Assembly: GCA_018644785.1 (NCBI GenBank) | Contig: JABGPV010000060.1 | Span: 1 to 20,352 of the forward strand | Length of the DNA stretch: 20,352 nt | Source of the DNA: Deltaproteobacteria bacterium | GTDB lineage: Bacteria > Desulfobacterota > DSM-4660 > Desulfatiglandales > Desulfatiglandaceae | Reading direction: 5' to 3' | Part shown: piece after piece, positions 1 through 8,548 of the stretch | Numbering within the stretch: position 1 is the first letter of the stretch | How the letters are laid out: each line of letters begins with the position of its first letter | Position numbers and translations under genes: made by a program | The notes under the pieces: model-generated | What the model was told of the DNA's origin: nothing | Seen by the model: only the letters and a program-made list of their open reading frames with translations | The model's database searches: none

Positions 1-96
1 TTTAAGAACCATGAGATGGGCAAAATAGCCGCCCAAATTTCTGTTTATGGTTTGGAGGACCCTCCTGAAGGGCTTCTGATTTTAGCAAACCAATGA
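1..96 (+). CDS. C-terminal end of an unidentified upstream gene (partial)
   Basis: Frame 1 is open from the first base to a TGA at 94-96 and gives 31 residues ending in GLLILANQ. The stop lies 28 bp before the cheW ATG, which would suit an upstream member of the same operon. Too little is present to assign a family: no motif is recognisable, and it does not look like the end of CheA, CheB, CheD or CheR. The call rests only on an open frame running into the window edge, so it could be chance. Confidence 0.35.
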   Translation, partial: FKNHEMGKIAAQISVYGLEDPPEGLLILANQ

Positions 97-124
97 TCAA
101 TCCAAGAAAAGGGGAGGTAAAATA

Positions 125-625
125 ATGGCGGAAGTAGAAACAATGGACCAGGCAGTGAAAGCCATGGCGGAAAGAGAAGGGAAATACCTCACCTTCACCC
201 TGGCCGAAGAAGAGTACGGGATCGGCATTCTGAAGATCAAGGAGATCATCGGGATGATGCCGATCACATCCGTACCCCAGACACCGGAGTTTGTCAAAGG
301 GGTCATCAACCTTCGGGGGAAGGTGATACCGGTTATTGACCTGAGGCTTCGTTTCGGTATGGGGGAAATCGATTACACCGAGCGGACCTGCATCATCGTG
401 GTGGAGATCGACAGTCAGGCAGGGACGGTCTTGATCGGCATTGTGGTGGACTCCGTATCAGAGGTGTTGAACGTCAAGGGGGACGACATCGCGGATACCC
501 CCACCTTTGGCGCTAACCTGAATACCGAATATATCCTCGGCATGGCCAAGATGGAAGGAGGGGTGAAAATTCTGCTCCATATAGACCAGGTTCTGAGCGC
601 AGAGGAATTGTCCGGTTTGAAATAG
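125..625 (+). CDS. cheW: CheW chemotaxis coupling protein
   Basis: A 166-aa, full-length single-domain CheW. It is a cytoplasmic adaptor that links chemoreceptor tips to the kinase CheA. The domain starts near residue 18 (KYLTFTLAEEEYGIGILKI) and carries the hallmark stretches IIGMMPITSVP, then FVKGVINLRGKVIPVIDLR around residues 57-75, and a later IGIVVDSVSEVL segment. The ATG at 125 has a strong Shine-Dalgarno (GGGGAGG at 111-117) at good spacing. No cheA, cheY, cheR or cheB is present, so this CheW must serve a kinase encoded elsewhere. It is followed by a decayed receptor tail and then an intact receptor gene. A second, broken cheW copy lies at 9673-9763. Family assignment is secure; which CheA array it joins is unknown. 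Confidence 0.95.
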   Translation: MAEVETMDQAVKAMAEREGKYLTFTLAEEEYGIGILKIKEIIGMMPITSVPQTPEFVKGVINLRGKVIPVIDLRLRFGMGEIDYTERTCIIVVEIDSQAGTVLIGIVVDSVSEVLNVKGDDIADTPTFGANLNTEYILGMAKMEGGVKILLHIDQVLSAEELSGLK

Positions 626-654
626 GTGTAGTGATTAACGGATGAACCATCTTC

Positions 655-789
655 ATGGCAGTAACCGCAAGTGCCACCAACCCCGAGGAAGTTATCCCGC
701 TGGATAAAGATGACTTCGCGAATTTTAAAGCCGAAACATATATGACCTTATACCGGGGTAAGGGTTATGGTGTTAATGGTAGCGAGTGA
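655..789 (+). pseudogene. remnant of a chemoreceptor 3' end (C-terminal tail)
   Basis: Between cheW and MCP1 lies a short open frame of 44 codons. Residues 11-24 read EEVIPLDKDDFANF, which matches the C-termini of both intact receptors here ([14 protein letters not shown] and [14 protein letters not shown]). The DNA match to the MCP2 3' end continues past the MCP2 stop codon: GATGACTTCGCG and CCGAAACATA are shared. One T in the run before the MCP2 TAA is missing here, so the stop is lost and the frame runs on to 789. No good ribosome-binding site precedes the ATG. I read it as the leftover of an mcp gene whose body was deleted. A free tail peptide is possible but unlikely. Confidence 0.65.
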
Positions 790-810
790 GATAGTTCACT
801 AATTTAAAAA

Positions 811-817
811 GTGAGGA
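811..817 (+). promoter_or_regulatory. ribosome-binding site that sets the MCP1 start
   Basis: GTGAGGA sits 8 nt before the ATG at 826. An in-frame GTG at 811 would give five extra residues, but it lies on this Shine-Dalgarno, so ATG 826 is the better start. A small hairpin (AGTGA 785-789 with TCACT 796-800) lies just upstream and is too weak to interpret. Confidence 0.6.
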
Positions 818-825
818 ATAAGACC

Positions 826-2718
826 ATGAAAATTGGTGCAAAAATTATGCTGCTGATCAAAATCACCCTCATTTTGACCGCCGGGCTTGTTGGCCTGGCA
901 TCCGTCTGGCAGCTAAACAGAAGCGGGGAAATGGCTATTGCCGATATTGAATCGTTGGGGGCTGCCAACATACAGTCGGCGCAGACCGCGGGAAAAGCAA
1001 GGATTGAAAAGATTCGAGAGGATGTCTTACAGATGAAAAAGGAGTATCTCAAATCCCAGGTCCAGACCGTCACGGGTGTTCTGGAAAAAGCATACCAGGA
1101 TGCCCACGATGTTAAGAAGCTTGGGCTTGTTTATGAACAACAACTTCAAAACAACGTAAATACAGCCGACGGCATTCGCGACACCATTGAGAAAGAAGAA
1201 CGAATGAGTCTTGAAGAAAAGCAAATAAAGGCCGCTGATCTTATTAAAGGTCTCAGATACGGTCCTGCGAATAAAGACTATTTCTGGATTAACGATCTGC
1301 ACCCCACCATGATCATGCACCCTTTTAAACCCCAGCTGAATGGTAAGGATCTCTCCAATAGCAAGGACCCAAACGGGAAAAAGCTATTTGTGGAATTTGT
1401 GAAGGTCTGCAAAGATAAAGGTGAGGGATTTGTGGATTATTACTGGCCAAAGTACGGGGCGGACAAACCCCAGCCAAAGCTCTCATTCGTCAAGTTGTTC
1501 AAAGAATGGGGATGGATTATCGGCACCGGAATCTATATCGATGACATCGATGCCATAGTGAATGCCAGGAAAGCGCTACTTGATGAAGAGATCAAGACTG
1601 CTCAGAAAAACCTGAACCTCCAGATTAAAAAACAACGAAACGGCATTAAGGACAATATTAACTTCGCTTTGTGGCTGTTGGCAGCAATAACCCTGGCGAT
1701 TGTTATCGTGGCCCTGGCAGTTTCTTTTGTTTTCATCCGGCGAAACATTATCAAACCCATCAGCGGTGTAACAGAAGGCCTGAACCAGGGCGCTGACGAG
1801 GTGGCATCCGCCTCCGGGCAGGTATCGGCATCCAGCCAGTCCTTAGCCGAAGGGTCGTCCGAACAGGCAGCATCCATTGAGGAGACATCGGCGTCATTGG
1901 AAGAGATGTCTTCCATGACCAAACGAAACGCGGATAATTCCGGACATGCGAACAGCCTCATGAAAGAGGCCAACCAGGTGATTGGAAGGGCGAACCGATC
2001 CATGACCGACCTTACCCACTCCATGGATGAAATCTCCAAAGCGAGCGAAGAGACATCCAAGATCATCAAGACCATTGATGAGATCGCATTTCAAACAAAT
2101 CTCCTGGCCTTGAATGCGGCGGTTGAGGCAGCCAGGGCCGGAGAGGCGGGAGCCGGGTTTGCAGTTGTAGCGGACGAGGTGCGAAATCTTGCCCTGAGGG
2201 CGGCAGAAGCGGCCAAGAACACGGCCGAACTCATTGAAGGCACGGTGAGGCGGGTCAATGACGGCACCGAACTGGTGGAGAAGACCACCGCTGAATTCAG
2301 CAAGGTGGCGGAAAGCGCCACAAAAGTGGGTGAACTGGTCAGTGAGATTTCCGCTGCTTCCACAGAGCAGGCACAGGGAATCGAGGAAGTGAACAAAGCC
2401 GTCACCGAGATGGACAAGGTGACCCAGCAGAATGCGGCCAATGCCGAGGAGTCGGCATCGGCTTCAGAAGAGATGAGCGCCCAGGCCGAAGAGATGAAAA
2501 GCTATGTAAGTGAGATTGTTGCCATGGTGGGCGGAAAAACGGGGCAGGCTGCCGCGACCCACGCCCGCCCGGCGCGTCAAAAGACCCCCGTACTCAAAAG
2601 GCCCACCCTCGGAAAAGCAAAAGCCCTTGCGGCCCCCAAAAGAAAACAGGCGGCTAAGAAGGATGCAAGACCTGAAGAGGTTTTCCCTCTGGATGACAAG
2701 GATTTTGATGATTTCTGA
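826..2718 (+). CDS. methyl-accepting chemotaxis protein with a single-Cache (sCache_2-type) sensor (MCP1)
   Basis: A 630-aa inner-membrane chemoreceptor. TM1 is at about 7-27. The periplasmic region to about 280 contains an sCache_2-like core ([13 protein letters not shown], then [14 protein letters not shown], around residues 145-180), a fold that usually binds small organic ligands. TM2 is at about 281-304. After TM2 there is only a short [15 protein letters not shown] stub and no full HAMP, and the signalling coiled coil begins at once. The hairpin tip includes [20 protein letters not shown] and [13 protein letters not shown], near 417-456. The C-terminus is a flexible Lys/Ala/Pro linker ending in DFDDF, which fits the x-aromatic-x-x-aromatic pattern of CheR/CheB tethers. 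The signalling half is almost the same as that of MCP2, while the sensor is unrelated. A strong hairpin follows the stop. The ligand cannot be told from the sequence. Confidence 0.93.
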   Translation: MKIGAKIMLLIKITLILTAGLVGLASVWQLNRSGEMAIADIESLGAANIQSAQTAGKARIEKIREDVLQMKKEYLKSQVQTVTGVLEKAYQDAHDVKKLGLVYEQQLQNNVNTADGIRDTIEKEERMSLEEKQIKAADLIKGLRYGPANKDYFWINDLHPTMIMHPFKPQLNGKDLSNSKDPNGKKLFVEFVKVCKDKGEGFVDYYWPKYGADKPQPKLSFVKLFKEWGWIIGTGIYIDDIDAIVNARKALLDEEIKTAQKNLNLQIKKQRNGIKDNINFALWLLAAITLAIVIVALAVSFVFIRRNIIKPISGVTEGLNQGADEVASASGQVSASSQSLAEGSSEQAASIEETSASLEEMSSMTKRNADNSGHANSLMKEANQVIGRANRSMTDLTHSMDEISKASEETSKIIKTIDEIAFQTNLLALNAAVEAARAGEAGAGFAVVADEVRNLALRAAEAAKNTAELIEGTVRRVNDGTELVEKTTAEFSKVAESATKVGELVSEISAASTEQAQGIEEVNKAVTEMDKVTQQNAANAEESASASEEMSAQAEEMKSYVSEIVAMVGGKTGQAAATHARPARQKTPVLKRPTLGKAKALAAPKRKQAAKKDARPEEVFPLDDKDFDDF

Positions 2719-3026
2719 TCTGAACCTTTCACAACGTCCCGTTTCCACGCCCTGGGTGGGAACGGGACAACTTTGTAGAATTTGGGGAGGGAAAAAATGA
2801 AAAACTGGATTGCGAATGCATTACCGGTTATTTCTATTAACGCACCGATATAAACTCATTTTTAGTGAGGCGATACCTGTGTAAGAGTATATATGTTGCC
2901 ATCTATTGGATTTTTTTGCAAAAAGTGTAACTTAGGGTCGGAAGTCTTGAAAGGATTTGTGGGATATGCTATGAGGAATTATCATGGGAAGATGGTCGGC
3001 AGGCCAAAGGGGGCCCACATAAAATC
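2719..3026. other. 308-bp gap between MCP1 and the PocR kinase
   Basis: It contains the stem-loop at 2736-2768 and an 18-codon mini-ORF at 2797-2853. The mini-ORF (MKNWIANALPVISINAPI) has a strong GGGGAGGG ribosome-binding site 6 nt before its ATG. It could be a leader peptide or the surviving start of a deleted gene. A weak sigma28-like pair (TAAACTCA at 2851, GGCGATAC at 2869) has a spacing one base short of the usual. From 2880 to 3026 I see nothing with a clear function. Confidence 0.3.
2736..2768 (+). terminator. strong stem-loop after MCP1, probable terminator
   Basis: GTCCCGTTTCCAC at 2736-2748 pairs with GTGGGAACGGGAC at 2756-2768 (13 positions, one a G-T wobble) around a 7-nt loop. 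It starts 17 nt after the MCP1 stop. The T-tract behind it is poor (AACTTTG), so it may be a leaky terminator or an mRNA 3'-end stabiliser. Confidence 0.6.
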
Positions 3027-6000
3027 ATGGAATACACATTCAAAAAACTGATTGACGTCCCTAAATTGCAGGCGCTAACCGATGAATTGTACGCTGCTGC
3101 CTCCATTCCTTCAGCCATTATCACCATGGACGGGGAGATCCTAACCGGGTCCGGATGGCAAAAGATATGTACGGATTTTCATAGAAAACATCCACAGATC
3201 GAAAAAGAATGCATGGAAAGCGACACAATTATCAGAAAGAAGTTGGATGATGGCGAACCTTTTGTGATCTACAAATGCCCGCGAGGCCTGGTTGACGCAT
3301 CGTCGCCGGTTATCATAGCTGGGGAACACGTGGCAAACGTTTTTTCAGGGCAGGTCTTTCTGGAACCTCCTGGCGAAACCACAGAACAGTTTTTCAGAGA
3401 ACAAGCACGGAAATTCGGATTTGACGAAACAGAGTACATTAAGGCATTCAAGGAAGTTCCGATTTTCACAGAGAAAAAGTTTCGAGCGGGTATCGCCTTC
3501 CTTGCCAAATTAGCGCAATCAATTGCCGACGCGGGTTTTACGCGGCTAAGGGAGTTGGACGTCAGCAAGCGTCTGGAGAAACAGGTACGACACAAGCTCA
3601 TTGCCCTGACGGAACCGAGAATTGACATGGGGGATCTTTCTCTGCAACATATCCTCGGGGTGGATATGCTTCAGCATCTTCAAGATGCCTTCGCCGAGGC
3701 ATTCAATATGCCATCGATCATTTACGGTCCCAACGGCAAGCCGTTTACCAAGCCCTCGTGCTTTACATCTTTTTGTAAACTGTTGCGCAGTACGGAGAAA
3801 GGCGCCGCCAATTGCGAGGCCTTTTACGGCAAACTGATGCACATCCTCCGAAAAGACCAGACACCCCATATCCGATGTGGCTGCGTATTGAAAAACATGG
3901 TGACCGGCACGGTCCCCATTGTCATCCAGGGGCAGCATCTGGCCAACTGGGGCTTCGGTCAGCGGGTTAATCGCGATTTGGATTTGGATGAGGTCAGACG
4001 GTATGCACTTACAATCGGCGTGGACGAGGAAGCGCTGATCGAGGCAGCGAGAGAGCTTAAGCTGGTTGATGATGCAGCGTTTGAACGTGCCGTCAATCTA
4101 GCCAAAACGCTGTCCGATCAGATCGGCCTGCTCGCACTCCAAAATCTCCAACAGGGACGTGCCATCAGCGAACGGATGAGGGCTGAAAAATCTCTTCATG
4201 AAGCGAAATTGTTTTTAGACAGCATTTCAGATCTGGCCTACAGAGCCGACACCAACGGAAATGTGGTCTATGCCAATCCCGCCGCAGAAAGATTAACGGG
4301 CTTTGCCCTTAGCGAAATAATCGGCCGGCCATTCCTTACTTTTTTTGTTCAAAAAGATCATCATTCAGTGATGGAGTTTTATAAGAGGACTTTGGCCGGA
4401 GAAAGTCTGGAAAACACGGTAACGTTTACCAGCGGTATAACGTGCCACTTCACCAGCCTGCCCTTTAAAGACAGCAATGGGAACATTATTGGGACATTTG
4501 GCATCGCAAGGGATATGCGTGAACGGCTGGATAGGGAAAAAGCGTTAAGAGAAAGTGAAGCACGGTTAAAAAAAGCCCAGTCCGTGGCGAACCTCGGTAA
4601 CTGGGAGTACGATATCGCCACCGGGAAAGTCTGGGGTTCAAAACAGGCATTTCGCATCTATGACATTGAGAGAGCTTCGTCTTCGCCCTATTTTCCTTTG
4701 GACCGGGTTGAAGCCTGTATATCCGACAAACCAAGAGTGCATCAAGCGTTGGTTGACCTGATTCAAGAAAACAAACCATACGACATAGAATTTTGGATAC
4801 GGCAGGAGGTTAGCGGACAAACCGTATTAATCCATTCCATGGCAGAGCTGGTTTATAAAAATGGTGTGCCGGCCAAAGTACTGGGTGTAATACAAGATGT
4901 TACCGAGCAACACGAGGCGGAGAAGGAGCGAAAACACTTGGAAGCCCAACTTCAGCAGGCCCAGAAGATGGAAGCCATCGGAACTTTGGCAGGCGGTATC
5001 GCCCATGATTTTAACAACATCCTTGGAGGCATTATAGGGTATGCGGAGCTGGCAAAGATGAAGGTGCCTGAAGGGAGCAACGTCATTGCTTATCTGGATA
5101 AAATGATAAAATCAAGCGACCGGGCAGCAGATCTGATTAAACAGATCCTGACCCTAAGCCGCCAGCACAAACAAGGACAAAGGCCCGTGCAGGTCAGGCA
5201 TATCGTTCAAGAGACCCTTAACTTACTCAGAGCTACACTTCCCACAACCATTGAGATCCGGAAAGATCTGGCCAAAGACGCAGGCGTTGTCAATGCCGAT
5301 CCCACTCAAATGCATCAGGTGATTATGAATCTTACCACCAACGCAGGCCATGCCATGCAGAAGAATGGTGGTTTGCTTGAAGTTGCCCTTGCCAATGTGG
5401 AACTGGATTACCCTTCCGCTTCAAAGCATTTAGATCTGGCTGCCGGTTCTTACCTTAGACTGACGGTCAGTGACACAGGCCATGGAATGACCGCTGAGAC
5501 ACTGGAGCGAATCTTTGATCCCTATTTCACCACCAAGGATACAGGTGAAGGAACCGGGTTGGGGTTGTCCGTGGTCCAGGGCATTGTCAAGACCCACGGG
5601 GGCACGATCACTGTTTATAGTGAAATGGGGAAGGGAACCACCTTTCACGTGTATCTACCCATCATTTTGGATGAGGAAAGGGCGGAAAAGGAGTCTGAAG
5701 AGCCCCTCCCCACCGGGAGCGAGCGTATTCTATTCATTGATGATGAGGAAGTTCTGGTAGAAACAGGGGGCCAGATATTAAAGCAGTTGGGATATGAGGT
5801 GGTTACAAAAATAAGCAGCGTGCAGGCCTTAGAGCTGTTCCGCGCAGCACCTGACAGATTCGATCTGGTCATTACTGACATGACCATGCCCCACATGACG
5901 GGTGACAAATTAGCCCGGGATCTTATGAAAATCCGGCCCGATATCCCGATTATCCTATGCACTGGGCACAGCAGACTGGTCTCAAAAGAGAAGGCAAAGG

Positions 6001-6086
6001 ATATTGGGATCAGAGCTTTCGTCATGAAGCCTCTCGTGATGCTGAATTTGGCGGAAACCGTTCGGAAGGTGCTGGATGGAACGTGA
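3027..6086 (+). CDS. soluble hybrid histidine kinase, PocR-PocR-PAS-PAS-HisKA-HATPase-REC
   Basis: A 1019-aa cytoplasmic sensor kinase with no membrane segment. Two PocR-type sensor domains lie at about 1-175 and 195-375. The first has C48, C62 and C84 (ICTDFHRKHP...CMESD...YKCPRG). The second has C245, C250, C263, C284 and C286 (CFTSFC...ANCEAFYG...RCGC). PAS domains follow at about 390-500 and 515-628. The HisKA box GTLAGGIAHDFNN puts the phospho-acceptor at H660. HATPase motifs NLTTNAGHAM, DTGHGM and GEGTGLGLSVVQGIV are intact. The C-terminal receiver has the FIDDEE acidic pair, phospho-acceptor D951 (VITDMTMP), the Thr of LCTGH and the Lys of VMKPL. The receiver has no output domain, so phosphate must go to an outside partner. 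It is the first gene of a three-gene same-strand run. PocR binds hydrocarbon-like ligands in propanediol regulation; the ligand here is unknown. Confidence 0.92.
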   Translation: MEYTFKKLIDVPKLQALTDELYAAASIPSAIITMDGEILTGSGWQKICTDFHRKHPQIEKECMESDTIIRKKLDDGEPFVIYKCPRGLVDASSPVIIAGEHVANVFSGQVFLEPPGETTEQFFREQARKFGFDETEYIKAFKEVPIFTEKKFRAGIAFLAKLAQSIADAGFTRLRELDVSKRLEKQVRHKLIALTEPRIDMGDLSLQHILGVDMLQHLQDAFAEAFNMPSIIYGPNGKPFTKPSCFTSFCKLLRSTEKGAANCEAFYGKLMHILRKDQTPHIRCGCVLKNMVTGTVPIVIQGQHLANWGFGQRVNRDLDLDEVRRYALTIGVDEEALIEAARELKLVDDAAFERAVNLAKTLSDQIGLLALQNLQQGRAISERMRAEKSLHEAKLFLDSISDLAYRADTNGNVVYANPAAERLTGFALSEIIGRPFLTFFVQKDHHSVMEFYKRTLAGESLENTVTFTSGITCHFTSLPFKDSNGNIIGTFGIARDMRERLDREKALRESEARLKKAQSVANLGNWEYDIATGKVWGSKQAFRIYDIERASSSPYFPLDRVEACISDKPRVHQALVDLIQENKPYDIEFWIRQEVSGQTVLIHSMAELVYKNGVPAKVLGVIQDVTEQHEAEKERKHLEAQLQQAQKMEAIGTLAGGIAHDFNNILGGIIGYAELAKMKVPEGSNVIAYLDKMIKSSDRAADLIKQILTLSRQHKQGQRPVQVRHIVQETLNLLRATLPTTIEIRKDLAKDAGVVNADPTQMHQVIMNLTTNAGHAMQKNGGLLEVALANVELDYPSASKHLDLAAGSYLRLTVSDTGHGMTAETLERIFDPYFTTKDTGEGTGLGLSVVQGIVKTHGGTITVYSEMGKGTTFHVYLPIILDEERAEKESEEPLPTGSERILFIDDEEVLVETGGQILKQLGYEVVTKISSVQALELFRAAPDRFDLVITDMTMPHMTGDKLARDLMKIRPDIPIILCTGHSRLVSKEKAKDIGIRAFVMKPLVMLNLAETVRKVLDGT

Positions 6087-6148
6087 TACGGAATATTCCC
6101 ATTTCATCAAATCTGATATTGTCAATCTCAAAATCAAGGAGAAATTTT

Positions 6149-6568
6149 ATGAATCAAGAATCATTCGATGAAGAGGAATCTATTGTAAAGACTCAAGAGC
6201 TGCTTACCCATAAGAATTTAAACAAGGCATTGATGAACAGCCTCCCATACCCGGCTATGCTTATTCGTAAAGACAGAAGAATAATTACGGCGAACAAAGC
6301 AGCAAAAGAGATAGGCGTTAGAGTCGATTCCTTTTGCTGGGATACTTTTGGGAAGAAAGCATCTATCTCGGAAGAAAATAGAGAATACTATGAAAAAAAC
6401 AATACGGTTCCCCCAAAAGGGATAAAATGTACCTTTTGCAGAGCCGATGAAGCGCTTATATCTCATAAGTCAATTAATGAAAAGATCCCGGCTGGCGATA
6501 TCACTTATGATACCTTCTGGATTCCACTAACTGAAGAAGTTTATCTTCATTACGCTATTGTGTTGTAA
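6149..6568 (+). CDS. small Cys-containing PAS-like protein
   Basis: A 139-aa soluble protein. The ATG at 6149 was chosen because AAGGAGA lies just upstream at 6136-6142; the open frame extends further left only by overlapping the kinase gene out of frame. Residues 25-60 (NKALMNSLPYPAMLI, then RIITANKAAKEIG) look like the start of a PAS fold. It is followed by a characteristic part with C63 (FCWDTFG) and C94/C97 (KCTFCRADEAL), then WIPLTEEVYLHY at the end. These three are its only cysteines. I recall similar small PAS proteins in Desulfobacterota with the same CW and CxxC blocks; the three Cys could bind a metal or heme, which is inference. It sits 62 bp after one hybrid kinase and 12 bp before another, so it is probably co-transcribed with them and may feed one of them. 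Confidence 0.75.
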   Translation: MNQESFDEEESIVKTQELLTHKNLNKALMNSLPYPAMLIRKDRRIITANKAAKEIGVRVDSFCWDTFGKKASISEENREYYEKNNTVPPKGIKCTFCRADEALISHKSINEKIPAGDITYDTFWIPLTEEVYLHYAIVL

Positions 6569-6580
6569 TAATAAAGGGTT

Positions 6581-8509
6581 ATGGTCAAACAAGAATATAT
6601 TACTGATTGGGTATTGAGAGCCCAGAAAATTGCCCATCTCGGGATATGGGACCAAGACGCAATCTCAGATAAACTGTGGTGGTCTGACGAAACATTCAGG
6701 ATTCTGGGACTCGATCCACATATTATAACTCCCAGTTTTGATGAGTTTCTCCAGGTGGTGCACCCGGATGATCGGGCCCTCATTGTTAAGCAAACAGCGT
6801 TAGCCTTAAACTCTGACGATAATCCTTACAAAGTCGATTACCGAATAATATGGCCTGACAAGTCAGAGCGCATAGTTCATGAAGAGGCTTTGATTGAGCG
6901 GGACGATAAAGGAACGCCAATAAAGGTAACAGGGATAATTCAGGATATCACTTCCAGTAAACAGGCGGAGGAGGCGCTGCGGGAGAGTGAAGAACGGTTT
7001 CGTACCGTTGCAGATTTTACCCATGACTGGGAGTACTGGATTGCACCGGATAGTCAGCATATCTATGTTTCGCCATCATGTGAAAGGATTACCGGCTATA
7101 GTTCCGAGGCGTTTCTTAATGATCACGAGATGCTTGAAAAGATAGTTCACCCCGATGACCAATCAACCTTTGTCAGTCATATGTGCCAAGTGGAGAAGCA
7201 AGAAGGGAGGTTTTCTCTTGATTTCCGGATCATCACCCGTAGAGGAGAAGAGCGTTGGATCAGTCATGTTTGCCAGCCCGTATATGGACCCAATGGGAGA
7301 TATCTTGGACAACGAGCCAGTAACCGTGACATTAGCAAACAAAAGCTCATGCAGAAAGAACTCCTGAAATCCAAAAAGCTTGAATCCCTTGGCGTGCTTG
7401 CCGGCGGCATTGCCCATGATTTCAACAATCTTATGTCCGCCGTTGTGAGCAATATCTCCCTTGCCAAAATCGAGATGAAACCTGGGAGTAAAGCCTTTGC
7501 TAATTTGCTTAAGGCAGAAAAGGCTTCCATCCAAACGAAGGAGTTGACGGCCCGCCTGATCACGTTTTCCAAAGGCGGAGAGCCGGTTAAAGAAACCGTT
7601 TCCATGGGAAATTTGGCAAAGGATTCTGTGGCGTCTTCATTGAAAGGCCCTGATATAGATGTCAGGTTTTCTATTCCTGACGATATTTCACCAACAAAAG
7701 TTGATAAAGATCAGATGAAACAGGCCATCTGTAATATTGTAACCAACGCTCAGGAAGCCATGGGCGAGCAAGGAACGATCAATGTCTCCTGTGCGAATGT
7801 CAACATAGGGGAAAAAGACGCTCTGATATTAAAGGATGGCAAATATGTCAAGATTTCCATAAAAGATCAGGGACCCGGCATACCTGACGAAGACCTTGCA
7901 AAGATATTTGACCCCTATTTTTCGACCAAAGATATGGGGACTCAAAAAGGTATGGGGCTCGGGCTTTCGGTATCCGATTCAATTGTAAAAAAACATGATG
8001 GGATAATCACGGTTGAATCCGAATTGGGGCCAGGGACAACTTTTTCTATCTACCTTCCCGCATCTGTAAAAGAGATTGTTGAGACAGCCCCCGTAAAGAA
8101 GCCTGTACCGGAAATATCCTTAAGCCAAGGAGGAAAAATCCTGGTGATGGACGATGAGGAAGTCATCAGAGATGTTTCTAATGCGTTGCTTACCCACCTC
8201 GGATATAATGCAGAGGTTGCTGTAGAAGGTGTTGAAGCGATTGAAATGTACGAAAAGGCAATGAAATCAGAAAAACCATTTGAGGCGGTCATTCTGGATT
8301 TGACCAATGAAATCGGCCTGGGAGGGGCTGAGACTATTGAGAGACTGTTGGAGATTGACCCTGATGTCAGGGCGATCGTTACTACAGGTTACTCCAGTGA
8401 TCCTATCATTAATAAGTTCCGGGACCACGGCTTCCGTTTCGCACTTCCCAAGCCTTTCACCTTAGGTCAGCTGAAGACGGCATTGCAGGATGCTATTGCC
8501 AAAAAATAA
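6581..8509 (+). CDS. soluble hybrid histidine kinase, PAS-PAS-HisKA-HATPase-REC
   Basis: A 642-aa cytoplasmic kinase without membrane segments. PAS_3-type domains lie at about 10-128 (LGIWDQDAISDKLWWSDETF, VHPDDR, GIIQDITSSKQ) and about 135-255 (SPSCERITGYSSEAF, VHPDDQ). The HisKA box VLAGGIAHDFNN has H279 as phospho-acceptor. HATPase motifs are NIVTNAQEAM, DQGPGIP and KGMGLGLSVSDSIV. The receiver at about 523-640 has MDDEE, D573 (VILDLTNEIGLGG), TTGYS and PKPF. The DLT...GGxE wording marks a receiver subfamily common on such kinases, though the usual Pro after DLT is Glu here. The gene starts 12 bp after the Cys-PAS gene and is the last of the run; its stop faces the cpoB stop 39 bp away. 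It has no output domain. Signal unknown. Confidence 0.92.
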   Translation: MVKQEYITDWVLRAQKIAHLGIWDQDAISDKLWWSDETFRILGLDPHIITPSFDEFLQVVHPDDRALIVKQTALALNSDDNPYKVDYRIIWPDKSERIVHEEALIERDDKGTPIKVTGIIQDITSSKQAEEALRESEERFRTVADFTHDWEYWIAPDSQHIYVSPSCERITGYSSEAFLNDHEMLEKIVHPDDQSTFVSHMCQVEKQEGRFSLDFRIITRRGEERWISHVCQPVYGPNGRYLGQRASNRDISKQKLMQKELLKSKKLESLGVLAGGIAHDFNNLMSAVVSNISLAKIEMKPGSKAFANLLKAEKASIQTKELTARLITFSKGGEPVKETVSMGNLAKDSVASSLKGPDIDVRFSIPDDISPTKVDKDQMKQAICNIVTNAQEAMGEQGTINVSCANVNIGEKDALILKDGKYVKISIKDQGPGIPDEDLAKIFDPYFSTKDMGTQKGMGLGLSVSDSIVKKHDGIITVESELGPGTTFSIYLPASVKEIVETAPVKKPVPEISLSQGGKILVMDDEEVIRDVSNALLTHLGYNAEVAVEGVEAIEMYEKAMKSEKPFEAVILDLTNEIGLGGAETIERLLEIDPDVRAIVTTGYSSDPIINKFRDHGFRFALPKPFTLGQLKTALQDAIAKK

Positions 8510-8548
8510 TCAACTTGGGATTACGCATCATTAAGTAAACAAATCAGG

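Noticed and set aside
2851..2876. Sigma28-like TAAACTCA and GGCGATAC before the PocR kinase.
   Set aside because: The spacing is one base short and two positions of the -10 box differ; kept only as a note on the gap, not as a promoter.
2907..2919. TTGGATTTTTTTGC before the PocR kinase looks like a sigma54 element.
   Set aside because: Spacing between GG and GC is 8 bp, whereas sigma54 needs 10; the poly-T makes a chance match likely.
5957..6148. The open frame of the small PAS gene extends left to 5957, inside the PocR kinase gene.
   Set aside because: The AAGGAGA site before ATG 6149 and the 192-bp out-of-frame overlap make the short form far more likely; the extra residues resemble nothing.
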